Below are positions 52,001 through 63,740 of a stretch of 64,000 nucleotides of DNA, one piece after another (positions within the stretch are counted from its first letter, which is position 1; every line of letters begins with the position of its first letter). Origin of the DNA: Rhabdornis inornatus (taxonomy: Eukaryota > Chordata > Aves > Passeriformes > Rhabdornithidae); NCBI GenBank assembly GCA_013397075.1, contig VWZS01004377.1:17228-81227 (forward strand), written 5' to 3'. The translations under genes were made by a program, and so were the position numbers. The notes beneath the pieces were generated by a model. It had not been told where the DNA came from. It saw only the letters and a program-made list of their open reading frames with translations, and ran no database searches.

Positions 52001-53159
52001 ATGGAAAAGCTTTGAGAAGATGAGAAGTATTTTCTTAGTCATGCATTACAGTGCCATTTGGGAAAGTCATGCTTGCTGCCTTGTCTCAAACTCCCTTGTA
52101 AACTTGGGCCGCTCACTTAATGCCTTTTCCCAGGGTCTGTACTTGTAAAATGCTCAGGAAAGGCAGCAGTTCCCTGCACAGCAGTGCAGTGGTGGTCAGT
52201 CAGCAAAGGATGGCATCCAGCAGAATGGAATTAAACCAGGATGGGGACTAGACATTCCTGCTGGAAATCCTCTCACCTGAGTTTAGCCAGCTCCTGCTGC
52301 CAATGGAGAGAAGCATCCTTGGACAGGATTTGGGTCCCCTTCATCCCCAGATGGGAGTCACCTTCCTCAGGTCCTCAGCCACACAGGGACACCAGCCTTT
52401 CAACAGCTGAAGTGAGGCAAGCTAAATCCACTCTCAACAACAAGAAACAAAATAACTACTTTCTGGTCCCCAACACACAAAATGTGTTCAAAGCCTCTAA
52501 AGCTGCTCTTTCAGCTGCTGGCTCATGGTGCAGCACTGAGTTCCTTGGATCAAGTCACAAACTTGGCATGGAAACAACACGATGGGGCCACATAATAGAA
52601 CTAAACTTGTGTTCTCTGTGCACAAAACTCCAGCTGAAGAAACCTCAACTTTCCCCTCCTTGCTCTGGAGGGCCTAGCTTTGCACCTTAATGGTCTTGAA
52701 GATGAAAAAGGTGTCTTTATTTTTGTTTTCCCCAGAGATTTTTTTTTAAAAATGCACTTTTCACATGTGAAGGTTTTTAGTAGCATGACCTCCATTATTA
52801 ATCAGAACAGAATGCAAAACATCTTAAAGCAATCCTTCTAAATAGCAATGTTTATGTATTCAAAGAAGCAATTAGGGAGGCTCTGGGTTCTAAAAGCTCT
52901 GAATACTATTTCTAGTTAAATGCAAGGACATTCATTACAACTGTCATTGTCTCAGGGAGGACTGGAGCTAATACCATTGGAGTAACAAACCTGTTCTGTG
53001 CTTATTCCCGAAGTCACCTCTCAGACCTGCAGTCCCTGGCTCCCCTCCAGCCTGTCCCCAAAACTACAAACACTCAGGTGTCTCTGGGCCATCACAAGAA
53101 CATTCACTGAACTTCCCTGTTTATGATTTTATCTCCCACCTAATTACAGCTGAAATAAC
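49011..53159. other. Unique non-coding sequence
   Basis: Begins with a small two-copy repeat (ctcactgggaatgc at about 49014 and 49046). No gene, transposon or sizeable array was seen in the rest. Frames such as 52241-52690 (149 codons) have no recognisable domain. Confidence 0.5.
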
Positions 53160-53545
53160 ATAATAAGGTTTGTGCTCTCTGTTCAAGTCTGATATATTTA
53201 ATAGATTTTTCAATACTGGTTTATCCAGCTATGTCAAAATGACAGCCCCACTTACTGTTAATCAGAGGTTGCGTGTGAGCATCAGCGTTAAGCTCTGCAC
53301 AGCTCAATGGAATTATCAGAGTTGCGAGACACCGTCGATATGTTTTGATCTCTGTGTCAAATGAATTTGGTTACTTGTTAATTTTTTCCCTTTATGTTTC
53401 ACTGCTGTTTAATTGTTTTGTCATCTGTGTGTACCGTGCTCTGTCTAATTGCAATATTGGATGTTCAGGCAAATCAGAGGGCACGGTGTGACATTCATTG
53501 TCACTGAAAATCAGGTATTTTCTCGTTACCTACACACCAGCAGCA
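53160..53545. promoter_or_regulatory. Candidate conserved non-coding element with retained CpGs
   Basis: Between 53271 and 53340 five CpGs are kept (gcgtgtgagc, cagcgtta, gttgcgagac, accgtcgata) in a sequence that is otherwise AT-leaning and neither repetitive nor island-like. More follow near 53433, 53484 and 53523. TAAT and TTAATT cores are frequent (cttgttaattttttc, gtctaattgcaat). CpGs outside islands decay quickly in vertebrates, so their retention hints at constraint or low methylation. It is the best conserved-element candidate in the window by eye, yet unconfirmed. Confidence 0.38.
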
Positions 53546-54182
53546 CAGTGTGTGTATGCCTGGAAAGCCCAGCTCCAGCTTCCAAGGAGCTGTTAAAAAT
53601 CATTCTGATGGTTTTCCAGCATCACTCAGCTTCCAAAAAGTATAATTAAACAACCCACAGGGCTTTGGCATTCAATGGTGAGAACTACCTGAACCACTTT
53701 AACCACTATTTAGCCAGCCTGAGAACTCCACTGTGCACACAAGTCAGGGGTACAGGGGACAAGAACTTCAGTTCTTGTACAGAGTTCACCAAGCCCACCT
53801 TTCCCTGCTCAAAACACAGGATCAGACACACGGGGCTGGAAGGAATCTTCCCTTCCCAGGCCCAACTGCCTGCAGCCCATGAGTGCTGCCCAGCTGTGGC
53901 ATCCCCCAAACAGCAGTCCTGGACATCTCAGAAATAAGGGATGACCAGCATGGAAAATCCTCCGACCCACTCATTAAATGTTATTGCCTATTCTAATTGC
54001 ACCAAACCAATTCCCATTCTCCATGGACTTTAATTAGAGCATGATGATCTCCCTAAGGAGCCCACATGCAGTGTAAGTCCTGAGAGCAGTGCCATGGGGT
54101 GACCATAATTTTTCCACCTCAAAATTAAAACTCTCCAGCAAAGCTGACTTTGTTTTAAGTAAGTGATTATTTTTCTATTGAC
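53546..54182. other. Unique non-coding sequence
   Basis: No gene seen. The string ggggctggaaggaatcttcc near 53832 loosely resembles a CR1 3' end but is too short and diverged to call. Confidence 0.5.
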
Positions 54183-54297
54183 ACAGAACCATGGAATCAC
54201 AGAATTGATTAGGTTGGAAAACACCTGTCAGACCATCAAGTCCAGCTGTTCCTTCCAGCAATAACCCATGTCCCAAAGTGCCATATTTAGATGTCTT
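54183..54297 (-). mobile_element. CR1 LINE 3'-end fragment
   Basis: The plus strand reads ccatggaatcacagaatt, aggttggaaaacacct, accatcaagtccagctgttc and cccatgtcccaaagtgccat in that order, which is the reverse complement of the 3' end of a CR1 subfamily whose body has the 'atgtcccaaagtgcca' block. It begins at the terminal 8-bp repeat and is truncated after about 115 bases. Confidence 0.92.
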
Positions 54298-56187
54298 GTA
54301 CATGACACTTATAAAGGCCACCATGAGAAAGCTAAATCAGGCCTGCATTTAGATCCCTATTTTATCAAAATTCAACATGTAGAAATGGAGTCAGAGTTGG
54401 TAGCACAGAGATCCAGCCACCCAGCATCCAGGAGTCAGCACCTGGATGCAAACACCATTGGCATTTTCATCCCAATACTCCAAATTGGAGCTATCACACA
54501 ATATATTATAATTTAACATACACAAAACAGCTTCCAGTGGAGGAAGCTGAAGACAAAGCAACTGAAAGACAGTCCTGTTTGATATGTGTCATTGTCAGAA
54601 TCTTTGAGAAGTGTCATGCAATCCAACACACAGTCTATCCATCATGAGACTCTCTTTGGACTGACTGACAGATTATACAAAGCACTTGCATTTAACTTGG
54701 GCTTAAAACATCATCAGTGCATTCTTAAAACTCACCTACTATGGTCTGCCTTGCTTAGCATGGGTAATAGTTTTAGAGAACCAAATACTTACAAGTATAT
54801 AAGTATATACTTACATACATGCCCCTGATATCCAAATGAAATCACAATTTGAGTGTAATATCTAAATGTATCTGAAAGGCCAAAGCAGGCAGTTGGGGTC
54901 AATTACCAGAAACACAACAATAATTTTATTTATTCCTCTAGGTCTGAGATGTAGGATGCTTCCTGGGGCAAAAGAGCCAAGAAATTAGTCAGATGGATTT
55001 GGGGGTTGCATGTTTTCTTCCCTAATTCCAATAATCAGCATATCCATTACCCTGACATCTGGTTTTCAAATGTTCCCTGAACACACAAAATAATTTTCTC
55101 ACATGTTGCAACCCAAACAAGCATTTCTCTCACAACCCACTCCAGCAAAAATCTGTGAGTCCAGCAAAAGCCAGAGTTGAAGGATCATGTTCAGAAAGCT
55201 CACCAGGAGCTTGCTAGGCTGTCCTGCAGCCATCCAGGCTTTCAAACAAGTTGGTCTCAGAGTAAATGCAGATATTTAGAATTCAGGGAATGCCATGAGG
55301 CTATTTATGGGAATAACACCAACAACATGAATAAACAGGACCAGATTTCAGATGAGGAAAACTAAATTACATTTTAATTGAGCAGCTTCTGCCATGATCT
55401 TCCAAAATCATGGTGGGAGGAAGGGAGCTCAACTTAAATCGCCCTTAAAAAGCCTCAGTTCTTGGAAAATTTTGAGCTGGACTCTGTGAGATTTGAGCCC
55501 AGCCACCAGTGCTCAAACTGGACAGTTCAAAACAAAAAGACACTTCTTAAACCACCAGCCCTGAGACTCTACTCCAAGAGCTTTTTTCTTCTGCATGGCT
55601 CATTTGAAGCCAAATCCCAAACTGTTATCAGCAGCTCCCACAAGGTTTTGCTGTTTTGCTAAATCACCCTTTAGACTCTTCCTCCAGCCCATCAAGAAGT
55701 ACCTCAGAGCCACATTTGGGGCTCAGCTCTGCACTACACACCACAGCAATACCCCCACCAGTGTGCCTGGATGCCAAACAAAAAAGCAAACCCACTGGTC
55801 CCCCCTGCTACTGCTGCAGAGAACTTTGAGGGAACAGAGCTCCTGTGATGGTGTCATGGTTATCAGCTCCTTGCTGGATGCTGATAGCATGGTTTGGGCT
55901 CCTCACAGAGCTCTGTGTGCTGGGCTGCCTCAGCACACTCGGGGCTCATTTTGCAAGGGCTGCTGCAAAGCTCAGGGAGGGTGGGCTGTGCACAGCCAGC
56001 TCAGCTTAACCCTTCCCTGCCTCACTGCCAGCAACCACGCTCACCTGAGACAAACATTCTTCTCTCCCAGGTGAACGTTTCTTTTTTCCCCCTTAACAAA
56101 ACAGGAGGCAGCTGCTCTGATAGGAACCAATTTTGCTGGCTGCTGAATTGGAATCTGTGTACACACTGCAGACAGGGAACCAATCAA
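54298..56187. other. Unique non-coding sequence
   Basis: No gene was recognised. A perfect 9-bp inverted repeat with a two-base loop lies at 54793-54812 in an AT-rich run. The frame at 55595-56074 (159 codons) shows no domain. Confidence 0.5.
54793..54812. other. Perfect AT-rich inverted repeat
   Basis: The arm aagtatata, the two-base spacer ag and the arm tatatactt form a 20-bp near-palindrome. It probably arose by slippage within a TA-rich run. No function is inferred. Confidence 0.6.
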
Positions 56188-56603
56188 TCATAGAATAACA
56201 GAAAGGTTTGGGTTGGGAGTAACCATAAAGCCCACCCTGTTCCACCCCGTGCCATGGGCAGGGACAATTTCCATTGTCCCAGGCTGCTCCAAGTCCTGTC
56301 CAGCCTGCCTTGGACACTTCCAGGCATCCAGGGGCAGCCACAGCTGCTCTGGGCACCCTGTGCCAGGGCCTCACCCGGCTCTCAGGGAACAATTTCATTG
56401 CAATATCCCACCTACCCCTGCCCTCTGGCAGTGGGAAGCCATTCCCACTTGTCCTGTCACTTGAGGCCCTTGTAAAAAGCCTCTCTCCATGTTTCTCACA
56501 GGCTCCCTTAAGGCACTGGAAGGCAAAAATTAGGTCACCCTGAAGCTTCTCTTCTCCAGGCTGAACAATCTCAAATCTCTCAGCCTTTCCTCCTAGCAGA
56601 GGA
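56188..56603 (-). mobile_element. CR1 LINE, longest copy in the window
   Basis: About 415 bases of CR1 3' region in reverse orientation. Starting from the terminal repeat (tcatagaataacagaaagg), the blocks follow in order: gtttgggttggg, gtgccatgggcagggac, ccttggacacttccagg, ggcagccacagctgctctgg, gccattcccacttgtcctgt, cccttgtaaaaagcctctct and ccaggctgaacaatctcaaa. There is no large internal deletion. It contains only the 3' UTR and the very end of the element, so it has no coding capacity. Confidence 0.96.
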
Positions 56604-59569
56604 ACTCAGGAATAAAACTGCTACCTACATGCCACTCAGTGGAGCAAAGCACACACCAAATATTGCTAAATCTTTCCCGGATCCAGGTGTAAACCCAGCT
56701 TGTAGCAAATCTGTGCTAAATCCTAACCCCTCTCCTGTTCCCTTCTCTCCATAGGAATTCCTGCAGCTGGAAACTTGTCACCCTCACCTGCCCTGTCCTG
56801 TGAAGGCCAACCAGAGGCACTGACAGGCCAGCACTGCACCCTGGGGTCCCTCAGCACCCAGCTGATAAAGCCAGCCTCTGCCCTGCCAGCACGGCAGGAG
56901 ATGACTGAGCGTGGCACAGCAGGTTTTGGGGCCAAGGCCATTTGCACCCAGCAGCAGCTGCTGCTGGAGGATAGCACACAGGGGCTGCTCTCAGTCCAGC
57001 AATGTCAACAGGATTCTTCTGCTTTGCATTAACAGATGTGGGCTCAGCTGTTAGACAAACAGGTCAATATAATATCAGTAATTCCAGGTGCAGCTAAGCA
57101 GGGCCCTGTGCTACCAAGAGGTGTATTCTGAAGGGCACAGCAACTTCCCCCCCGGGAGGCCATGGGGCAGATGTGAACCCACAGTACCCCAGCAAATCCT
57201 ATTTCACTGTGCTCCAGAAGGACAGAAAGATTAAAACAAGTTGCCTGAAGGGACTCAGTAGGTGACCAGTGGAGTCAGGCAAGTTCAGCTGTGCCCCTTC
57301 CTTCCCTTGCCCAAGAAGCCCAAGACACACAGGCTGCCATCCCAGGAGCAAGGCCAGGATTAAACATTCCTGTGTGCTTCTGAATCAAAAAGCAGTGACA
57401 GCCCCTTTTTTGTTACTTGGCCTTGTTTTTATCAGGGCCCTTGTAGGATTTCTCAGAAGATTTAAAACAAAAGATGTTCACTGAACTTCCTTCTTCCAGT
57501 GGCTCTTTTGTATTTAATTTAAGGGTTTACCTATTTGTATTTCAAATGGAATTTGAAATGAACACAACTGTATTTAATTCCTTGTTATTTCACTAGGAAC
57601 ATCAAGGGACATCACTGCAGCTCCTCGAGCAGGTTTGCTACCAAGTCAGGCAGCACGGGCTCGTAGTGCTCCTAAAGCTCACAGCAGCCATCCAGGACTC
57701 CTGCTCAGCACAGAAGGGTCTGGAGATGTGGGTGCTGGAAGGAAGGGAGGGAGATGGCACACAGAGTTGCAGATGTCGCAAAGCAGCATTTAAAAGTTTT
57801 TCATTGTCAAAAGTGGTACCCACCACAATTTCCTTGGTTTTCTAACCAAGACAGATCCCACACATTCATATACCTCATGTGCCAGACACATCCTGGGCTT
57901 CCCAATGACCATCACAACTCTGCCTCCTCAAAAAAATCTGTTCCCTTTGGAATAAATCTGATGTTGCAGGAAATGAGGGAGCCCAAATTCAGGCATCACT
58001 TGTGACAAAATACTGCCAGGCTCCAAAAGCAGCATGGCCTGGCTAAAAGACAATTCTTGCAGCTTAACTGGTTATTTTTATTTGTTCTCTTACCATCTCC
58101 TCACCATATCCAAACTGCAATAAGCAATGGCCAGCTGCCCATACCAGTGCCACTGGCAAACAGTCATCAGAGCTCTAATTACTGCCACTGGTGGAAAAGG
58201 GCTGTCAAACCTAATCCTGGCAAACACTGGGGTACGTCAACCTGAGCTTTATCCTGCCCCTCAATGCCCTGGGTGGGGATTTCTGCTGTCTTTAAAATGT
58301 GGGGTTATGGTAGCACAGCTGGTGGCAGCGAGGATTCCTTCCTGCTCAGTCAGTAACAGGTTTTACAGCTCACTGTTAGGTGCTGCCCTAACAGGACTCT
58401 CAGTTTTCCTCCATAAATAATCCCTCCACTGTATCACTAAGGGCCACAGCATGGGCAGGACAGGGTATCCCAACTCAAGAGTAAAGGAAGTTCTGCTTAG
58501 AGATAAAATCCAGGCCCAAGAGTCACCTCAGCAACAAAAAGTTTGCCTGGGTATTTTAATTTCCAAACAGTGTTTGGATTTTTATAAGTTGGTCTTGTAA
58601 GAGGGGGTGTTTGTCTCATTCACCTGGCAGAAGAGCTGCATACATTTTAGACACTGAACGGCCACATACAGGTACCTTTCTTCATTTACATACATAAATA
58701 AAACATGCCAGAAATTGAAAAGCAAAATATATGTGTAGCCTCTTCCCTGCAGAGTTTATTTTTAAATCTAAGCTTTTGCTTTCTTAATACTAGAATGCAG
58801 AACAACATCTAGGACCTTTAGGGTTAGAGGAAGCACTAAAAAAAGCAACCAGTAATAAACCCAAATCCATTTTATAAAGTGTGCTTGAGTGCTCAGATGC
58901 TGAGTTAGTAACCAAACATTCCTGCCGACCGTGGTTCCCCATTCCCACTTTTCCCAAGTCCATTAGACACAGCACACACAGGCAGTGGTTACTCACAGAG
59001 ATCTCCCTGCTCTCATCCCATCAGTGGGATGTAATATCCACCCCTTTGGAAGCTGTTCAGGCTCTGGGGCAACAAAAACATTCCTCCTCACCCTTATTTG
59101 CAAACCACCCGAGGAATTCAAATGGCTTTGATGACCAGCACCCATTTGCTGTAATTAGGGAAATATCAGCTCCTTCCAAAAATTTCTACAGATCACAACC
59201 TGTGAACTGAGAATCACGGGCAAGAAGAAAATCTGTGATGTGGTTTGAAAACAAACCCCAGATCAACCAAGTCCCTTGCCAGAAACCTTTCTCTCTCCCT
59301 CCAGCTTGACTAAAGGTTCTTCACACCTTAGAAGACTGGGACAGAAGTGAGAAAAATGGGCTCTTTACCCACAGAAATCTCTTAGATGACAACGTGTGTT
59401 CTGTAAGCGGGGAGGGCTTTTGTCTTCAAGGCAGCCTCGTGCCTTCTGGCCCAAATTACCTTTGTAAGGTCAGGGAATCACTGCAAACCCAACCTGTTCC
59501 CAAAGCAGGGCCTGAGCCACCAGCGTGTGAAATGCTGTCACACACACCAGGGTGGCTGCGAGCCACGGG
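56604..59569. other. Unique non-coding sequence
   Basis: Ordinary unique sequence without a recognisable gene or transposon. A run of seven C residues at 57147-57153 is the only low-complexity item of note. Confidence 0.5.
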
Positions 59570-59785
59570 CCACTCTGAGCCCCTAGGCCACTCTGAGCCA
59601 TTGGGCCACTCTGAGCCCCTGGGCCACTCTGAGCCATTGGGCCACTCTGAGCCCCTGGGTCACCCTGAGCCCACGGACCAGACAGAGCCCCCAAGCCACT
59701 CTGAGTCCCTGGGCCACCCTGAGCCCCTGGGCCACTCTGAGCCCACGGGCCACCCTGAGCCCACGGGCCAGCCCGAGCTGCTGCC
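59570..59785. repeat. 18-bp minisatellite, 12 copies in perfect register
   Basis: Twelve 18-bp units (consensus ccactctgagcccctggg) run without any indel from 59570 to 59785. The last is degenerate (ccagcccgagctgctgcc). Variant units ending ccattggg alternate with cccctggg in the left half, while cccacggg units dominate the right. Because 18 is a multiple of three, one plus frame reads GHSEPL over and over and the minus strand is open in three frames. This explains the 274-codon plus-strand frame at 59394-60218. No flanking sequence looks like a protein. Confidence 0.96.
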
Positions 59786-62426
59786 TCCAAGCCATCCTTG
59801 GAGCACCAGGTGTCCTGAGATGCCCCTGGCAGGAGCAGGGAGTGTCAGGGCACACAGAGATCCCAGGGCAGAGCCATGGTTCCTCTTTGTGTGCCATGAA
59901 GTGGTGACAGGGACATCAGGGGCAATCCTGGCTGCTCTCATTTCCCTGCCCAGCCCCAGGAGTCGCTGTTGGAGGGGCTGCAGATGGGAGGCTGCCCCCA
60001 CAGCCTGGGCCAGAACTTCTGGTTCTCCAGCCCTGGGAACCTGCCTCACAAGTTACTTGCATCTCAAAGCCAGAACGATGCCTAAAAGAGCTGTGCCTGC
60101 CCCTCTGCAGGCCATGCTGCACCCGGGGCTGTGTCCTGGCACGGACTTGCAGCAAAGCCTCAACACATGGAAAAGAAAGGAAAAGAAAATACAGAAACAA
60201 GAGCAACAGCACTCCTGACCTCCTCCCCTCACCCACAACGTGACACCTGATCACCCACACCTTCAGCCCAGCCATCATTAGCTGCCAAGGAGCACCATGA
60301 ATGAAATATAACTTCAGAGGTGGCACTGAAAGACAGACTGGACTAGGAGACTGGTTTTAACCCACTCCCCCCATGGCACAGATCTGTAGGACTGCACCTG
60401 CTCCCACGGGAGGACAAGCAAGTCCTGATGTCAAGTGAAAGAAGGGAAGAAGGGAAAGAGGCTCAAGTGATTATGCAAATCAAACTGAAATTGAAATTTC
60501 AGCCTAACCTGCTGGGAAGAAACTCACAAACTAGGGCAATTAGAAGAAGCAATTATTACTGGATATAAATAAGAGAAATAATTTCATTTCTCATTGAAGC
60601 TATAAGGGCTTTGGGACCTCAGCGACATTGCCAGAGAAGTTTCCAGTAACCCAGGGGGGTGCTATTGCTCCTCCTCTACAGTAATGGCACGTGTCTTATT
60701 CCCACAAGGAAAGACAAACCAGCCCATCTGTTTTCACCATGGGGCAGAGTTTTACCCTTGTGACCCCGAAGACCCCAGCTGAGATGTTCAACATATGCTG
60801 TTGCCACCATGCCAAATCACATGCCAAATCACAAAAACCCCAAAACAAGCCCCCTTTTTGGCACCATCTAATATTCAGGGAAATGGACTGTATGGGGAAT
60901 TTAAGAGGACTAAAGGTTTCATGCAGTCCCTCGTGAGAAATTATGACCTATTTCCTTCCTTTGATTGTATATCCTTCCTGAACTGACTTTTGGATCATTC
61001 AATATTAAAAATGCATTGCCCTATAAATAGGCAGGGTAAAGAAACATTCCTTGCTCTTTAAATCACTGTGCTTGAGATTACATTCAAGCCTTATTACTCT
61101 AAAGAGACCTGGGATCTTCTTCTAAATGACTGAATTGGGGCAGACATTTTTCTGACAAGATCCTAAAAGTATTCAAGTCCGTCCAGGCAGCAATGTCTGG
61201 CTTTTGTTTGAAAGAAGAGATTTCTTGTTCTCAGCAATGCTAGAAAAGCAATGTCATGTCATGTTTACTACTTCCCCTCTATTGACTTCTGCAGCTGGTG
61301 AATTTTTTATGACAGAAATTACAAATATTTAGCCTGCTGATGGCAGGATGAGCCAAGTATTCCCAAGGCTCATGCACACCAGCATCCTTTGTCTCCTGGT
61401 TCAGCTGCCCATGCTAGATCTGCTCACATCCTTGCATCTGCCAGCACAGTGACGGGAAGATGCAGGTCAGCCACCCATGCCAGGGACAGAGGAGCTGCAC
61501 CACAGCCTCTCCTCCCCTCTGTGCGTGTCCCCTGGCACAGCAGGGCAGGGACGCTGTCACAGAGACAGGCCACAAGTGACAGCAAGTGCAGACCCAGAAT
61601 GGTGCTCACCTGGGCTGGCTGGCCAAGTTCAGGTAAAGCCTGCAAATCCTCACCTTGGAGATGCCTCACAACAGGGAAGAGCATCAGCTGTAGGGTGCCA
61701 ATAGTGGCTGTGGTTTGCCTGTCTCCCTGGACTCCTCCAGCACAGAACACCCCCAATGCAAGTGCTGAGTTTCAGTTGAAGTAAATGTCATCAAACAGAA
61801 GTCCTTAGGATTTTGTTTGGAATGTTCTCTTTTTGCCCACATACTCTCTGCACGAGGCACCACACCATATGAGTTGAGCAACTATTATTTTTAATTCCTC
61901 CATGACAGCTGTTGTTTATTACTAATTGAAACACTTTTTGTCTAGATAAAAATATCTGTGTGGTTTGCATTGTGGGGAGAGCATCCCCCACACTGGCACA
62001 GAGGCCATGGCTGTGGAAACGTGACGACAGGGAGAATTTACATATCTGCAGAGGCTTGAATCAGCCAGCCCTGGCAGCAGAAGGTACAGGGGCTGTGGAG
62101 ATGGAGCTGAGAGCCCAGCAAGGGCACACCTTGGGGGTGCCTGAGCAGCCACCCAGGCTGAAATCTGTGCCAATGCATCTTCACTGTTATCAGCATCCAG
62201 TTTGGACAGATCAGTGGGAGATGGACATTTCAGCATGCCCTGGGGCTGGAACACATGGTGGAGGAGTTGTGTCAGGGAGATGTGTTCAAGAGGAGAGTCT
62301 GAGGGAACTTTCTTAGAGCCTTCACCCCATAGCACAGAGTGTGGAGCAGATGGGGAGAGGCTTCAGAGCAGAGAGCACAAGGACAGGCACATTGCAGAAT
62401 GAGACACTGCAGTATCAGAAAACAAT
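59786..62426. other. Unique non-coding sequence
   Basis: The first few hundred bases are GC-rich and carry the ends of repeat-driven frames. After about 60450 the sequence becomes AT-leaning. No gene or transposon was recognised. Confidence 0.5.
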
Positions 62427-62637
62427 TTTCACCATGACAGTAACCCAGCACTGAGAGGCCAAGGAATTGGCACCTTGGATGTGTTCAAAACTCAGAGGGG
62501 TATGACCCTGAGCAAGCCAATCTAAACCTGAGCTTGGCCTTCTTTGAGGAGAGGGGTTGGACCAAACTGGATCCAACTTCCAGCTGGATCAAAGACCCTT
62601 CTAACCCTCACTACTCAGTGATTCAAATCATGCTTCA
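62427..62637 (+). mobile_element. CR1 LINE 3' end, diverged
   Basis: In sense orientation the sequence shows ttttcaccatgacagtaacc, cttggatgtgttcaaaactc, gaccctgagcaagccaatct, ctttgaggagaggggttgga, gacccttctaaccctcac and cagtgattcaaatc, which follow the CR1 3' end in order. Mismatches are frequent, so the copy is older than those at 37462 and 56188. It is 5'-truncated and non-coding. Confidence 0.88.
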
Positions 62638-63369
62638 GCTCAACTTCAGACATATCAAAATTATCAAATTTTAGTATTTGGTCATGAAACACTTCAACAT
62701 GGAAACACTTCAACAAGGAAAGCAGGGGGCTCAGAACATACTAAATAGCAGCTGCCCTTATTGATTCAACAAATAATCATGTGTATCTAAACACACACAT
62801 TTTAGAAATATAAATAAATGCATTAGCTATGTATCAAATCACACCACATTATGCTAGCTCAATAATATGATCACTTAATAGACTATGAAATGCAAAAATA
62901 ACATGGGAGAAAGGCACACACATAAAACTACCCTGCAAAATTCCCCAGCTAAATTCTGACATTTTCTAGATCTACAATTTTTTTCCCCAAAATGTTTCTC
63001 CATGGAAATTGTATGGGAATTGACACATTTTTCTAAACATTTAATTTATATCAAGTACTTGGTTTTATTTTTAATCAAATAGGTTTTGGCAAAACATTTT
63101 TCCAGCTCTGCTTGTAACACCCTCCCTGCTCCCGCAGGAAAAAATAAAAGGCTTTGCTGGCACTCATTTTGTTACTGCAAGAGGTATATATGAGATATAA
63201 TACATATATATAGTCCCATATATATAGGACAGCTCCAAATGCAGCAGTGGCTACCCCAGCAACTCCAGGTGATGCTCCCACCTCTCACCCCATGGCAGAC
63301 ACCAGAGCACTGCCAGAGCCAGCCCGGCTCCTGTGCAGCTCCCCAGAGGGGTAAGCACAGCTCAGGGAC
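62638..63369. other. AT-rich non-coding sequence
   Basis: AT-rich unique DNA with a TATA-type low-complexity tract at 63184-63228. A 17-bp local duplication (gaaacacttcaaca) occurs near 62685-62715. No gene was recognised. Confidence 0.5.
63184..63228. repeat. TA-rich low-complexity tract
   Basis: Broken runs of TA dinucleotides (gtatatatgagatataa, then catatatatag and catatatatagg). Likely a decayed microsatellite. Confidence 0.75.
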
Positions 63370-63740
63370 ACTGGACTCACTCATGAAAGATTTATCTACT
63401 CCATTTCCCTGCCAGCAGTTCATCTACATTATTGTACAAGCTGTACTGCATTACAGCACAAGAGTGGAAAACACACCATGTCAGATGTGGAGCTGGTATA
63501 TAAATCCATACGTTTCCCTGGAAGCCAAAGTGCCATGCTGCTTTACACTAATGAGGCATTTAGCCTGGACTTTTAATCCTAATATCTCACTATTTTCCAA
63601 ATTATCTAAGCGACAGAATGTCCTGGTTACAGATGCAGTGTCCTATAGGTTGCAAATTGGAAAAGGGTGAAATGTCAATGAAGATCTCTTCCAGCACTTT
63701 TGCCATACATAATCCTTTCAACTCTTTCCAGTGTTTGGCT
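63370..63740. promoter_or_regulatory. Candidate conserved non-coding element
   Basis: Non-repetitive sequence with homeodomain-like cores (cactaatgaggcattt near 63547, ccaaattatctaag near 63598) and isolated CpGs (ccatacgtttccc, taagcgacag). A 143-codon plus frame runs through part of it without any recognisable domain. The call is texture-based and tentative. Confidence 0.27.

Noticed and set aside
53825..53880. Possible CR1 3' end (ggggctggaaggaatc)
   Set aside because: Similarity too short and the following blocks do not match in order.
59394..60218. 274-codon plus-strand open frame
   Set aside because: It is open mainly because twelve 18-bp units contain no stop; flanking residues show no domain, and the opposite strand is equally open.
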